Positions 27,904 to 37,083 are shown, numbered from the stretch's first letter. The stretch: 53,493 bases of DNA from Leptolyngbya sp. Prado105 (GCA_025454375.1 JALOOO010000005.1:1-53493), one strand, 5' to 3'. Numbers and translations: made by a program. The notes: a model not told the origin generated them from the sequence alone.

Positions 27904-29085
27904 TTAGGTGAGAGTCCCTCTAAGCTTTCTGCCGCGCCAAGTCCAACCCCAGCCTGTCTCAGTTTTGACGATCGACGTTAAAACAATTCCGCAAACAATC
28001 AATCCCCCGATTCCACTCATCCACCAATACTGTGGTGAGATATTCGTAAACGGTTCGCCCTCGACTCGGATGCGGTAATGCAGAAAAATACCGATCGCGC
28101 TCATGACAAGAATGATCACGTTCCAAATTGTTAAAGACGATCGGGCTAGATCGATCAATCCACTCACGCAACCAATCCAAGGCATCGCAAAAATCATGAA
28201 TGTCACAAATACACAGTACAAAGCGGCTTGATAGTTACGATTTGACCCCATGAACCAATTTTTTGTCCAGCCTTCCCACAAGGCAGAAAAAGACTGATAC
28301 ATCTGCGCTTCAGCGAGATTCAGACCCAATCCATACCACAGTTTGAACTGATTCCGTTTGATCAACTGGCTCAGTTCGACATCTTCAACGACTTGATCAT
28401 GAACGGCAGCATGTCCCCCGATCGCATCATAGGCACTGCGACGAAACAGCATAAACGGTCCTGCGGCAAATGCGGTTTCTGAAGTCGGATCATTCACAGA
28501 CCCAAAATCAAATCCGACTCCTAGTAAATTGAACACGATCGGTTGAACCAGCCATTCTGACCAATGCCGACATAAAAAGATGACAGCCAGGGAGAGCAGA
28601 TCAATTTTTTCTTGTTGAGCGTAAGCGATCGTCGTTTCAATGCTTTTTGGCTGCAATCGCACATCTGCGTCAATAAATAGAACAAATTCGCCCTTAAGTT
28701 GCTGAACCGCCTGAGTACAAGCCCAATTTTTGCCGACCCAAATCTCTCCTTGTGGACGAGATTTTCCGGCTAAGAATTTCAATCTGGGATCTGGGTCGGA
28801 TGCTTGAAGCCGTTGCACGATCGCAGCCGTTTCATCCGTCGATTGATCATCAACCACCAAAACTTCGAGATTTAAATCTGTGCTTTCTAAAACAGAAGTC
28901 ACGCAAGCCTCTATATTCGCAGCTTCGTTATAGGCAGGAATCACGATAGATACAGAGGGGAAAGAATCTACTGAATCGAGATCAATTGAAATCTTTGGGG
29001 CGCTATTCAAGGTACGACGGAGATTGCCGGAGAAGATTATGATTGCAACGAGAGAAACAACTAAACCAAATACGAGAATTAGCAC
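27904..29085 (-). CDS. Glycosyltransferase family 2, membrane protein
   Basis: 393 residues. One N-terminal membrane helix is followed by a GT-A domain with SIVIPAYNEAANIEACV, VVDDQSTDET, the metal-binding DADVRL, and VVEDVELSQLIK, then GWTKNWFMG and three or four C-terminal helices. The arrangement resembles the CruC/CrtQ-type carotenoid and the HpnB-type hopanoid-associated glycosyltransferases, which act on membrane lipids rather than making a polymer; it lacks a QxxRW motif and a PilZ domain. The acceptor is unknown. It is convergent with bcsA and divergent from rpaA, so it is probably not part of the operon. The ATG is at 29083-29085. Confidence 0.85.
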   Translation of the reverse strand: MLILVFGLVVSLVAIIIFSGNLRRTLNSAPKISIDLDSVDSFPSVSIVIPAYNEAANIEACVTSVLESTDLNLEVLVVDDQSTDETAAIVQRLQASDPDPRLKFLAGKSRPQGEIWVGKNWACTQAVQQLKGEFVLFIDADVRLQPKSIETTIAYAQQEKIDLLSLAVIFLCRHWSEWLVQPIVFNLLGVGFDFGSVNDPTSETAFAAGPFMLFRRSAYDAIGGHAAVHDQVVEDVELSQLIKRNQFKLWYGLGLNLAEAQMYQSFSALWEGWTKNWFMGSNRNYQAALYCVFVTFMIFAMPWIGCVSGLIDLARSSLTIWNVIILVMSAIGIFLHYRIRVEGEPFTNISPQYWWMSGIGGLIVCGIVLTSIVKTETGWGWTWRGRKLRGTLT

Positions 29086-29190
29086 AATTAGTCAATGCCT
29101 GGAGGAAACGGACAACGTTCCTTACCTTATCGCATCGATGACAGAAGACTTCCGCCAGAAAGTCAGTCCTCATCTGGCAAGATACATTTA

Positions 29191-29210
29191 GTTACAAATT
29201 AATTACAAAG
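29191..29210 (+). promoter_or_regulatory. TTACA direct repeat upstream of rpaA, HLR1-like
   Basis: GTTACAAATTAATTACAAAG holds two TTACAAA half-sites whose starts are 11 bp apart. The RpaB-binding HLR1 element is two (G/T)TTACA(T/A)(T/A) half-sites 10 bp apart, so this is a near match with one extra base. It lies about 85-105 bases before the putative -10 of rpaA. Confidence 0.45.
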
Positions 29211-29295
29211 ATTTTAGATTTGAAAAAAAGTACTTTTTGCTCTATTTTTTTCTATGAGACTAACTTTATATATCGAAGGAATTTAGATCCTTGCG

Positions 29296-29301
29296 TATAA
29301 T
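29296..29301 (+). promoter_or_regulatory. Putative -10 box of rpaA
   Basis: A consensus TATAAT at 29296-29301, about 80 bases before the start codon. No clear -35 hexamer is at the matching distance, which fits an activator-dependent promoter. Confidence 0.5.
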
Positions 29302-29380
29302 CTGAACAAGGTTCTTTACTTATTTTTGAGTCCCGACTCGCACGATCATTCAACCTCCTTTAGTTAGAAGAGATTTAATC

Positions 29381-30118
29381 ATGCCTCGTATCCTTGTAAT
29401 CGACGATGATCCTGCGATCGCGGAACTCGTCTCAGTCAATTTAGAAATGGCAGGCTACGACGTGAACCAAGCGTCGGACGGCATTCATGGACAAGCCCTT
29501 GCGCTCCAAATTCAGCCTGACTTGATCATGCTCGATTTGATGCTGCCTCAGGTTGATGGATTCACCATTTGCCAACGAATTCGTCGGGATGAACGCACGG
29601 CTGATATCCCAGTCCTGATGCTGACCGCCTTGAGCCAAACACAAAATAAGGTCGAAGGCTTCAATGCAGGGGCAGACGACTATTTAACCAAACCGTTTGA
29701 AGTTGAAGAAATGCTGGCGCGGGTGCGTGCTTTATTAAGACGAACTGATCGCATTCCTCAAGCAGCAAAACATTCAGAGATTCTCAGTTATGGTCCCTTG
29801 ACGCTTGTGCCTGAGCGCTTTGAGGCAATTTGGTTTGCGAAAACGGTAAAACTGACTCATCTAGAGTTTGAATTGCTCCATTGCTTGCTTCAGCGACATG
29901 GGCAAACTGTGTCGCCGAGCGAAATTCTCAAAGAAGTTTGGGGATACGATCCCGATGATGATATTGAAACAATTCGCGTCCATGTTCGCCATTTAAGAAC
30001 CAAACTCGAACCCGATCCCCGACATCCTCGGTATATCAAAACCGTTTACGGTGCGGGCTACTGTTTGGAATTGCCCAATGAAAGCGTCTCGATCAAAGAA
30101 GTGCAGATGGCTGGCTAA
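29381..30118 (+). CDS. rpaA: OmpR-family response regulator RpaA
   Basis: 245 residues: receiver domain with the phospho-acceptor in [32 protein letters not shown] (20 residues) and [12 protein letters not shown], and a winged-helix domain with [20 protein letters not shown] and [15 protein letters not shown]. This text is characteristic of RpaA, the output regulator of the cyanobacterial circadian clock, phosphorylated by SasA and dephosphorylated by CikA, and also involved in phycobilisome-photosystem coupling. The ATG is preceded by AGAAGAG. It has an HLR1-like repeat upstream and converges on a small crr7-like gene with only four bases between the stops. Confidence 0.95.
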   Translation: MPRILVIDDDPAIAELVSVNLEMAGYDVNQASDGIHGQALALQIQPDLIMLDLMLPQVDGFTICQRIRRDERTADIPVLMLTALSQTQNKVEGFNAGADDYLTKPFEVEEMLARVRALLRRTDRIPQAAKHSEILSYGPLTLVPERFEAIWFAKTVKLTHLEFELLHCLLQRHGQTVSPSEILKEVWGYDPDDDIETIRVHVRHLRTKLEPDPRHPRYIKTVYGAGYCLELPNESVSIKEVQMAG

Positions 30119-30122
30119 TCGT

Positions 30123-30380
30123 TTACTTTTCCAATCGAACTGCATACCACTGTAAATATTCTCCGGGAGCCATATCTAGCTCGCAGGTTGTATCTAATAG
30201 ATATCGGATCTGATCGTCGATCGCAGCAATTTGCTGAAGATCTGGAGACAAATTATCTTGGCGGGCGGTTAGAATCGATCGCAGTTTTTCGCTCAGTTCG
30301 GCTGCGGTCAGGATTTCTTCAGGTTGGTTGGTTTCAAGAACAACAAAGTATTCTTCTTCGTACATAGAAGCCGCAGACAT
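30123..30380 (-). CDS. crr7: Crr7-family small protein (NDH-1 assembly/activity)
   Basis: 85 residues. The C-terminus (DTTCELDMAPGEYLQWYAVR, 20 residues, then LEK) is the hallmark of the chlororespiratory reduction 7 family, found in cyanobacteria and chloroplasts. In plants CRR7 is required for accumulation of the chloroplast NDH complex; the cyanobacterial role is presumed to be in NDH-1 biogenesis or cyclic electron flow. A shorter start at the second Met (30365, MYEEEY) is equally possible. The gene is convergent with rpaA. Confidence 0.75.
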   Translation of the reverse strand: MSAASMYEEEYFVVLETNQPEEILTAAELSEKLRSILTARQDNLSPDLQQIAAIDDQIRYLLDTTCELDMAPGEYLQWYAVRLEK

Positions 30381-30493
30381 GGCAATTCAGAGATGAAGAT
30401 CTCTCTAATTTTGACATTTAAATCCCCCGCAGGTCAGAACCAGATCGCTTCGTAGCCGTGATATTCAGAAGTTAACGAATATGCTGAACTCAC

Positions 30494-31459
30494 ATGCAAA
30501 CAGCACACTTGATCTTTAATCCAGTCGCAGGTCAGGGCAACGCTGAAGAGGACCTTGCCCAGATTCAAGAATTATTGGGCGGGAAGTTTGAGCTTGAAAC
30601 CAAATTGACGACCCCAGAAATTGGAGCAGATGAATTGGCAAAGCAAGCCGTTGAGCAAGGTGTGGATGCAATTTTTGTGTCAGGAGGAGACGGAACGGTT
30701 TCGAGCGCAGCGACGGCAGTGATTCGCACAGGAATTCCTTTAGGCGTGATTGCGCGGGGCACTGCCAATGCGTTTGCAAATGCGCTGGGGATTCCAACTG
30801 CGATCGAGGTCGCTTGCGAAACGATTCTGAACCAGCAGACGAAAACAGTGGATGTTGCGTTTTGTAACCAGTTGCCGATGGTTTTGCTTGCCGGGATCGG
30901 ATTTGAAGCCGAAACCGTTCAGCTTGCGAGTCGAGAAGCGAAAAATCGATTCGGCATTTTGGCATATATTTTGGCAGGGCTGCGAAAATTGCAAACCCTT
31001 GAACAATTTGAAGCAGAAGTGGAAACGGATGATCGTGTCATTTCTTTCACAGCATCTGCATTGACGATCGCAAATGCAGCGCCCGCAACGTCAGTCTTAG
31101 CCCAAGGTCCAGCAGGTTTAGTCGTCGATGATGGATTACTCGATTTGACGATCGTAGCTCCCGCAAACCGGACGAGCGCGATCGCGGCTACCTATCATTT
31201 GCTGCAATCGGCACTGAGTGGCAATCCAGCCGAGCGCGATGATGTGGGCTATTTGCGTTCAAAACGCTTTAGAGTCACCACAACCCCCCCTCAGAAAGTC
31301 GTCGTCGATGGTGAGATGGTGGGGACAACACCAATTGAGGTGGAATGCGTGCCAGCAGGTCTAACCATATTTATGAATGACCCTGCAGCAGAGATCCCGA
31401 CTGAGAAATTAGAAGGACTGCCCGATCTGGTGATCGAACCTAAAGATTCCAGAACTTAA
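30494..31459 (+). CDS. Lipid kinase of the diacylglycerol kinase/YegS family
   Basis: 321 residues. The N-terminal ATP-binding lobe opens HLIFNPVAGQG and holds the phosphate-loop SGGDGTVSSAA and IARGTANAFANALGIP; the C-terminal beta-sandwich carries GIGFEAETV, ANAAPAT, DDGLLDL and VVVDGEMVGTTPIEVE. These are the hallmarks of bacterial YegS/DgkB-type kinases that phosphorylate diacylglycerol, sphingoid or related lipids. The exact lipid is unknown. The gene stands between crr7 (divergent) and the hybrid kinase (same strand, 145 bases on). Confidence 0.9.
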   Translation: MQTAHLIFNPVAGQGNAEEDLAQIQELLGGKFELETKLTTPEIGADELAKQAVEQGVDAIFVSGGDGTVSSAATAVIRTGIPLGVIARGTANAFANALGIPTAIEVACETILNQQTKTVDVAFCNQLPMVLLAGIGFEAETVQLASREAKNRFGILAYILAGLRKLQTLEQFEAEVETDDRVISFTASALTIANAAPATSVLAQGPAGLVVDDGLLDLTIVAPANRTSAIAATYHLLQSALSGNPAERDDVGYLRSKRFRVTTTPPQKVVVDGEMVGTTPIEVECVPAGLTIFMNDPAAEIPTEKLEGLPDLVIEPKDSRT

Positions 31460-31461
31460 CG

Positions 31462-31515
31462 ATCGACAAATCTTTCCGTACACTATAAATCGACAAATCT
31501 TTCCGTACACTATAA
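31462..31515 (+). repeat. Perfect 27-bp tandem duplication upstream of the hybrid kinase gene
   Basis: The 27-base unit beginning ATCGACAAATCTTTCCGTAC and ending ACTATAA occurs at 31462-31488 and 31489-31515 with no mismatch. Each copy ends in CACTATAA, which resembles a -10 box, so the duplication may double a promoter or a regulator site. It lies 90-143 bases before the hybrid kinase start. Confidence 0.9.
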
Positions 31516-31604
31516 AAAGAGACAGAACGCTGTTCTAACTTCAGACAACACAAGAAAATTCGTAGTTTTGGCTGTTTCTTAAGCAAAGCTGCGAATTGAT
31601 CACT

Positions 31605-34600
31605 ATGGACGTTGGTAGGCAAATGGCGGTGAGTGTCGAATGGATCTTGGGTGGAACGGCTCTCTTAGCCGCGATCGCAAATGGGGCTACGCTTTGGCAT
31701 TATTGGCGATCGTCCCAAACAGAAAATTCAGAGCAAGAATTGCAGGAAGCTCTTTGGCGGCAATCGATCGCCGTTGAAGCAGCTTTAGATGGGATTGCAA
31801 TTCTCAATGACGATGGCAAGATCCTCTATCTCAATGATGCTCATCTCAAGATGTTTGGCTATAGTCGGACAGAATTGATTGGGAAAAGCTGGAAAACACT
31901 TTACTATCCAGAAGAAAGTCAAAGAATTGAACAAGAAATTCGCCCGATTCTAAAACAGACGGGGCAATGGCGAGGACAGGTTGTTGCAAAGCGCAGAGAC
32001 GGCGGCACCTTTTTTGAAGAGATTTCACTGACGCATACCGAAAAAGGGGTGATCTCAGTTTGTCGAGACATTACTGAAACTAAACAGACTGAAATCCGTC
32101 TCAAAGTTTTGGAACGCGCAATTAGTGCAAGTAGTAACGGGATCATCATCACAGACCCAACTCAGTTGGATAATCCGATGATTTACGTCAATCCAGGATT
32201 TGAGCGAATGACCGGGTATGATGCCGCAGATGTCCTTGGCAGAAATAGTCGCTTGCTCCAAGGTATTGAAACCGAGCAATCCGCAGTCGATCGCTTACGT
32301 CAGGCATTCCAGCAAAAAGAAGCCTGTACCGTCACCCTGCGGAATTACCGCAAAGATGGGACGCTCTTCTGGAATGAATTGTCGATTTCGCCGATTCTAG
32401 ATACCCATGAAACGGTCACTCACTACATTGGGATTCAAACAGATGTCACTGAACGTATTCGGACAGAAGAAGCGCTTCAACTTCAGATCCAACGCGCTCA
32501 TCTCCTGAAGCAAATCACCCAAGATATTCGTCAAAGCCTGGACACAGAAGAAATCTTTCAGACAACCGTGACCCAGATCGGCAGAACATTTGGAGTCGAT
32601 CGCTGTTTGCTTCATGCTTACTTAGAAAGCGAAGAAGATGCGATCGTATCGGGGTTTTCGCTGTCTCAATTGGATAAAGTCTTTCCGCAAATTCCAATCG
32701 TGGCGGAATATCTGGAGCGGGGTTGCGATTCTATGCAGGATTTTCATATTCCGATTCGTGGAAATCTTCATGCGGAGGCTTTGTTAAGAAGCGATCGAGC
32801 CATTTCTTCTCCAGACATTTATGCAGATCCCTTACTTGAAGCTGCGGCTCCCCTCTGTCAGCAAGCGAATCTTAAATCCATGCTGGCGGTTCGCACCTCT
32901 TATCAAGAGATTCCAAATGGACTGATCTGTCTACAACAATGTGATGCAGTCCGGCATTGGAACGAGGATGAGATCGAATTACTCGAAGCGGTCGCCGATC
33001 AAGTTGGAATTGCGATCGAGCAATCTCGACTCTTGAAACAGGAGCGCTTGCAACGCGAGCAACTCACCGAACAAAATCTAGCACTCGAACAAGCCAAGCA
33101 AATTGCTGAAACTGCAAACCGCGCAAAGAGTGAGTTTCTTGCAACCGTGAGTCATGAAATTCGCACGCCTATGAATGCCGTGATTGGACTAACGGGGTTA
33201 CTGCTGGATATGGAGTTGAGCGATCAACAACGAGATTTTGTCGAAACGATTCGCAGCAGCGGCGATTCGCTCCTGACCATCATTAATGACATTCTAGATT
33301 TCTCAAAAATCGAATCGGGCAAGCTGGATTTAGAACAACAACCTTTTGATTTGAAAGCTTGCATCACTGAATCGATCGATTTACTCAGTACCAAGGCAGC
33401 CGAGAAACATCTCACTTGCACCTATCAAATTGCGCCAGAAGTCCCCGAAACGATCGTCGGGGATGTGACTCGACTGCGGCAGATTCTTGTTAATCTCTTG
33501 AGCAACGCCATCAAATTTACGCATCAAGGTCAAATTAAGATTTCCGTGACCCTCGCCTTGCCTTGCAATATGGCAATGGATTGCCAAGCATCTAATCTCC
33601 ATTGCGCTCAGCTTCCGAGGGAGAAAACTTTAGGATTGCAATTTGCAGTTAGCGATACAGGCATCGGAATTCCGCCAGAACGAATGGGGCGATTATTTAA
33701 GTCATTTAGTCAGGTTGATTCATCTACCAGTCGGCAATATGGGGGGACAGGATTAGGTTTAGCCATTAGTCGGCGATTAAGCGAAATGATGGGAGGCTCG
33801 ATGTGGGTTGAAAGCCAGGGGGCAATTGCAGGCTGTCCTTCTCAAAATTTTGTTTCTGTCCAAGAGTCGTCTCAATCTGGCTCGACCTTTTACTTCACGC
33901 TCTGCACCAGTGCAGCGACATTGAGCATGACGCGATCGATCGGGGCAAAAGCGATCAAGACCTCTATCCAGCCCGAACTAACGAAGGCACAGCCACTCAG
34001 AATTTTGCTTGCAGAAGATAATGTTGTCAACCAGAAAGTCGCCTTGCATCTACTGTCGCGATTGGGATATCGCGCAGATGTTGCAGGAAATGGGCTAGAA
34101 GTCTTAACGGCGCTCGATCGTCAAGTGTATGATGTGATTCTCATGGATGTGCAAATGCCTGAGATGGATGGATTAGAGGCAACTCGGAAAATTGTATCGG
34201 GTGCATTTCCAGGTCAGCCCTACATTATTGCGATGACAGCCAACGCCATGGAAGGCGATCGCCAACTCTGTTTAGACGCAGGCATGAACGATTATTTGAG
34301 CAAACCGATCCGGATCGATGCGCTAGAATTTGTTCTCAGCAAGTGTAGCCCTGTCGCACGATCGTCGTTCAAGCTGAGCAATTGTGATCAACCCGAGTCC
34401 CCCCCTTCTCCGGTGCGATCCTCTCTGTCAATAGTTGCCGCAGCCCCAACGCCTGACCTTGCTGTCCTACCATCTCGTGACTTTACCCACGATGCTGGAT
34501 TCACCCGCTCTCCTGATTTAATCGATCGCTATCTGAGCGATACCCAGCTTTGGATGAACCAAATCCAGCACGCTGCTGATCCAATCAATCCGCAGACCCT

Positions 34601-34799
34601 ACATCAGATTGTTTGCCGCTTGCGATCGAGCAGTCTGGACGTTGGGGCGGCAGCTATTGTCGAACAATGCGATGCGTTGGAAACCTGCCTCAGTCTGGGA
34701 ACGCTAGAGCAGGTCGCTTTTCGAGTCCGCCAATTAGAAGCTGAGTACAATCGCGTACAGGCTTCGCTACACCTGGAACTTCAGCAATGTCAGAGATGA
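31605..34799 (+). CDS. Hybrid sensor histidine kinase (TM-PAS-PAS-GAF-HisKA-HATPase-REC-HPt-like)
   Basis: About 1064 residues from ATG 31605 (a TTG at 31596 would add three). Order: one N-terminal membrane helix (about 8-28); PAS/PAC 1 (45-165) and PAS/PAC 2 (165-290, with [19 protein letters not shown]); GAF (300-470); a short coiled coil; HisKA with phospho-acceptor His-517 in [12 protein letters not shown]; HATPase with [20 protein letters not shown] and [11 protein letters not shown]; a receiver (about 805-925) with Asp-848 in [10 protein letters not shown]; and a C-terminal HPt-like helix bundle (about 965-1060). The HPt His is replaced by Cys (codon 34614-34616: [13 protein letters not shown], where AHTLKSSSANLGA is typical). 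The second PAS resembles blue-light LOV or oxygen-sensor types in part but lacks the NCRFLQ core. The stop overlaps the diguanylate cyclase gene. Confidence 0.92.
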   Translation: MDVGRQMAVSVEWILGGTALLAAIANGATLWHYWRSSQTENSEQELQEALWRQSIAVEAALDGIAILNDDGKILYLNDAHLKMFGYSRTELIGKSWKTLYYPEESQRIEQEIRPILKQTGQWRGQVVAKRRDGGTFFEEISLTHTEKGVISVCRDITETKQTEIRLKVLERAISASSNGIIITDPTQLDNPMIYVNPGFERMTGYDAADVLGRNSRLLQGIETEQSAVDRLRQAFQQKEACTVTLRNYRKDGTLFWNELSISPILDTHETVTHYIGIQTDVTERIRTEEALQLQIQRAHLLKQITQDIRQSLDTEEIFQTTVTQIGRTFGVDRCLLHAYLESEEDAIVSGFSLSQLDKVFPQIPIVAEYLERGCDSMQDFHIPIRGNLHAEALLRSDRAISSPDIYADPLLEAAAPLCQQANLKSMLAVRTSYQEIPNGLICLQQCDAVRHWNEDEIELLEAVADQVGIAIEQSRLLKQERLQREQLTEQNLALEQAKQIAETANRAKSEFLATVSHEIRTPMNAVIGLTGLLLDMELSDQQRDFVETIRSSGDSLLTIINDILDFSKIESGKLDLEQQPFDLKACITESIDLLSTKAAEKHLTCTYQIAPEVPETIVGDVTRLRQILVNLLSNAIKFTHQGQIKISVTLALPCNMAMDCQASNLHCAQLPREKTLGLQFAVSDTGIGIPPERMGRLFKSFSQVDSSTSRQYGGTGLGLAISRRLSEMMGGSMWVESQGAIAGCPSQNFVSVQESSQSGSTFYFTLCTSAATLSMTRSIGAKAIKTSIQPELTKAQPLRILLAEDNVVNQKVALHLLSRLGYRADVAGNGLEVLTALDRQVYDVILMDVQMPEMDGLEATRKIVSGAFPGQPYIIAMTANAMEGDRQLCLDAGMNDYLSKPIRIDALEFVLSKCSPVARSSFKLSNCDQPESPPSPVRSSLSIVAAAPTPDLAVLPSRDFTHDAGFTRSPDLIDRYLSDTQLWMNQIQHAADPINPQTLHQIVCRLRSSSLDVGAAAIVEQCDALETCLSLGTLEQVAFRVRQLEAEYNRVQASLHLELQQCQR

Positions 34800-35737
34800 T
34801 GCCCTCTTTCCATAATCCCCCGCTAATCTTAGTTGCAGATGATGATAAAACAATGCGACTCGGCGTGCGTCAAGCAATGGAGCAAGATGGCTATCAAGTC
34901 ATTGAGGCAAATGATGGGAATTCGTGCCTTGCTGTGTTTGAGCGAGTGCGCCCGGATGTGGTCTTGCTTGATGCCATTATGCCTGCGATCGATGGGTTTA
35001 CCTGCTGCCGTCGAATTCAAGAAATGAGTGGGGCGCGTCGAACTCCCGTTCTGATGATTACGGGTCTCGAAGATCAAGATTCGGTCGATCAAGCCTTCTC
35101 GGTTGGAGCGGTTGATTATATTACGAAGCCGATTCACTGGGCTGTTTTGCGCCAGCGAGTAAAGCGGCTGATTCAGCAGGTTCGGCTCTATCAGCAGCTT
35201 GAGACAGCGAATCATGAATTGCAAAGATTAGCTGCGATCGATGGCTTGACTCAGGTTGCAAATCGCCGCCGTTTTGATGAGTATATGCAGCAAGAATGGC
35301 AGAGGATGTTGCGCGAGCAGTTGCCGTTATCGCTGATTTTGTGTGATATCGATTGTTTCAAGCTCTTTAACGATACCTATGGGCATCAAGCAGGCGATGA
35401 TTGCTTGCGGCAGGTCGCTCAGGTGATTCAGAATTCTGCAAAAAGAGCGATCGACTTACCTGCGCGATATGGCGGGGAAGAATTTGCAGTCATTTTGCCG
35501 AATACGGATCAAGAAGGCGCGATCTTAGTAGCTCAGGATATTCAGAGTGGTGTAAAGCAATTGGGAATTTCTCATGCGGCTTCTAAAGTCTGTGACACGG
35601 TAACCGTGAGCTTAGGGGTATCCAATACGATTCCAAGTGTGATTACATCTCCAGAGTTGCTGATCAATGCGGCAGATAAAGCGTTGTATCAGGCGAAGGC
35701 AGAAGGACGCGATCGGTATTGTACTTGTCTTAGTTAA
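34787..35737 (+). CDS. Response regulator diguanylate cyclase (REC-GGDEF)
   Basis: 316 residues. The receiver (about 12-130) has acidic pocket ADDD, phospho-acceptor in [12 protein letters not shown] and Lys in YITKP. The GGDEF domain (about 150-314) has [35 protein letters not shown], the active-site GGEEF (229-233) and an RxxD inhibition site RAID (220-223) exactly five residues before it. It should make c-di-GMP, with phosphorylation control and product inhibition. The start overlaps the kinase gene by 13 bases; an internal ATG at 34796 would give an ATGA overlap. The coupling strongly suggests it is the kinase's partner. Its product is the known activator of PilZ-type BcsA encoded 7 kb upstream (inference). 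Confidence 0.94.
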   Translation: MSEMMPSFHNPPLILVADDDKTMRLGVRQAMEQDGYQVIEANDGNSCLAVFERVRPDVVLLDAIMPAIDGFTCCRRIQEMSGARRTPVLMITGLEDQDSVDQAFSVGAVDYITKPIHWAVLRQRVKRLIQQVRLYQQLETANHELQRLAAIDGLTQVANRRRFDEYMQQEWQRMLREQLPLSLILCDIDCFKLFNDTYGHQAGDDCLRQVAQVIQNSAKRAIDLPARYGGEEFAVILPNTDQEGAILVAQDIQSGVKQLGISHAASKVCDTVTVSLGVSNTIPSVITSPELLINAADKALYQAKAEGRDRYCTCLS

Positions 35738-35844
35738 TGCGGAACAAATTTAAAATACGGGCTGTCTGAAGCTGTATTAGGGTTAAACCTCAATACAGCT
35801 TTTTAGTTTGAGTTTCGACTGTGCTTAACCCGCTAGGTTCCTGG

Positions 35845-35896
35845 CTCTTGAGCGTTAAGCGAAGCCAAAACTCTTGAGCGTTAAGCGAAGCCAAAA
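35845..35896 (+). repeat. Perfect 26-bp tandem duplication
   Basis: A 26-base unit beginning CTCTTGAGCGTTAAGCGAAG and ending CCAAAA occurs at 35845-35870 and 35871-35896. The unit contains GCGTTAAGCG-type imperfect dyads. It is outside any gene. Confidence 0.9.
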
Positions 35897-36034
35897 CGCA
35901 GTCATCAATGACTTTGTGCCTTTACTGATTGGGGTTCTATAGGTCATTGCATCGCAGCAGGGGCTGATTGAGCCAATCGTTGAGTGAACGGACTAACTGA
36001 TGGGCGCAGGTCAGCAATACTGTCGAAAAAGAAA

Positions 36035-36224
36035 TCATATTTTCCGAAATACCTGGATGAGTTCGCGTAGTTATTTTCAGCCTAAAAGGTTAGGATGTCT
36101 TCTCCAAAAGTACGGCTTGTAGGTGAGGAAAACCGAACTTCAACGCTAAATATTCACGCCTAAAAATTGCGAATAGGAATGCTTTATTCAGCCAAAAATC
36201 TGAAAGCATTCCTATTTTTTTGTC
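36035..36224 (+). ncRNA. Candidate structured small RNA with its own terminator
   Basis: The strong terminator at 36172-36221 has no open reading frame before it on the plus strand for more than 400 bases. Just upstream are a perfect hairpin CCTAA-AAGG-TTAGG (36074-36087) and a longer one pairing TCTTCTCC (near 36099) with GGTGAGGA (near 36122). The 5' end is a guess (about 36035, after CATATTTT); a length of 120-190 nt would fit. I do not recognise it as 6S, tmRNA, SRP or RNase P RNA. Confidence 0.45.
36172..36221 (+). terminator. Strong orphan intrinsic terminator
   Basis: A perfect 14-bp stem, AATAGGAATGCTTT (36172-36185) and AAAGCATTCCTATT (36203-36216), with a 17-base loop, runs into seven T (36215-36221). 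It lies 435 bases after the diguanylate cyclase stop and 290 bases before the next gene. Confidence 0.9.
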
Positions 36225-36510
36225 CTCTTAAAAATTGTCATATTCTATTATGTGACAGTTAGAAAACAGCCCATTAATCTGGATACTTTTAGAGTTCTAA
36301 CGATACAACTTAGATATGAGAAATCGATACGGTTTGTAAGCGATAACTCACCATTCCTCCAAAGATAAATCAGCAAATCAACCTCTTGAAGATCAAGCTA
36401 AAAAGTTGCTGAGTTTCTAGGAACAAAACCTCTCTTTCTTACGACATTAAAAGTAAGAACTCCAAGAGAAAAACCTTCAATCAAATCTTCAGTTACTCTA
36501 GGACACAGTC

Positions 36511-37038
36511 ATGAAACTCTCTCTTAAGTCAGTTGCAACTCTCTCTGCTCTTTCCGCACTCGTTCTTTCTCCTTTGTTCGTTGCAGGTTCTGCGTCTGCT
36601 CAGCCTGTCCGCTTTGATGGAAGTTATGTAGGTGCAGGGGTTGCAGCAGGTGTGACGAACGGTGGACGCGATAACGATGCGGCAACATTCGGTGGTAACA
36701 TCCAAGGTCGGTTTGCCGTTCCAAATGCGCCTGTTTCTGTTCGCGGTTCCGTCTTGTTTAACGGCGAAAATAGCGTGATCATTCCTTCTTTAACCTACGA
36801 CCTTCCTGTTGCTAAAAACACGAACGTTTATGCAGGTGCAGGATATGGTTTCGTTCAGAAAGATGGTCAAGCTTCTCAAATGGGAAATAAGGACGCAGCC
36901 GTTCTTTCTGTAGGTGTTGAATCTGAAGTCGCGAGAGGTGTTGTTGTCTATAGCGATGCGAAATACGGCATCAATGCCTACGAAGGAAGTGGCGCAGGTT
37001 CGTTGAGCTTACAAGGCGGTGTTGGAATCAGATTCTAA
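36511..37038 (+). CDS. Small outer-membrane beta-barrel protein
   Basis: 175 residues. A clean signal peptide (MKLSLKS..., cleavage after GSASA) leads to a short barrel of about eight strands with alternating hydrophobic residues: GSYVGAGVAAGV, GNIQGRFAVP, VSVRGSVLFNG, SVIIPSLTYDLPV, NVYAGAGYGFVQ, AAVLSVGVESEV, GVVVYSDAKYGI and a final LQGGVGIRF. The terminal Phe is the BAM assembly signal. It resembles the OmpA-type or porin-family outer-membrane beta-barrel fold, but no larger domain is attached. It has a 470-base upstream region with a candidate sRNA and its own terminator, so is likely expressed singly. Function unknown. Confidence 0.82.
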   Translation: MKLSLKSVATLSALSALVLSPLFVAGSASAQPVRFDGSYVGAGVAAGVTNGGRDNDAATFGGNIQGRFAVPNAPVSVRGSVLFNGENSVIIPSLTYDLPVAKNTNVYAGAGYGFVQKDGQASQMGNKDAAVLSVGVESEVARGVVVYSDAKYGINAYEGSGAGSLSLQGGVGIRF

Positions 37039-37083
37039 TTGATTCTGCAATTTCAATCCGTTTGTCTCTCTGATCTAAAGATT

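Larger units (their letters stand above)
35738..36510. other. Long intergenic region with tandem repeat and candidate small RNA
   Basis: 773 bases with no supportable protein gene. It holds a 26-bp perfect tandem duplication (35845-35896), a chain of hairpins from about 36075 and a strong terminator (36172-36221), described separately. The last 280 bases are the AT-rich upstream region of the small outer-membrane barrel gene. Confidence 0.6.

Noticed and set aside
27904-29085. Second cellulose synthase
   Set aside because: It lacks QxxRW, the gating loop and PilZ, and ends in membrane helices like lipid-linked glycosyltransferases.
36035-36224. 6S RNA, tmRNA, SRP RNA or RNase P RNA
   Set aside because: The conserved cores of these RNAs that I know are not present; kept as an unclassified candidate.
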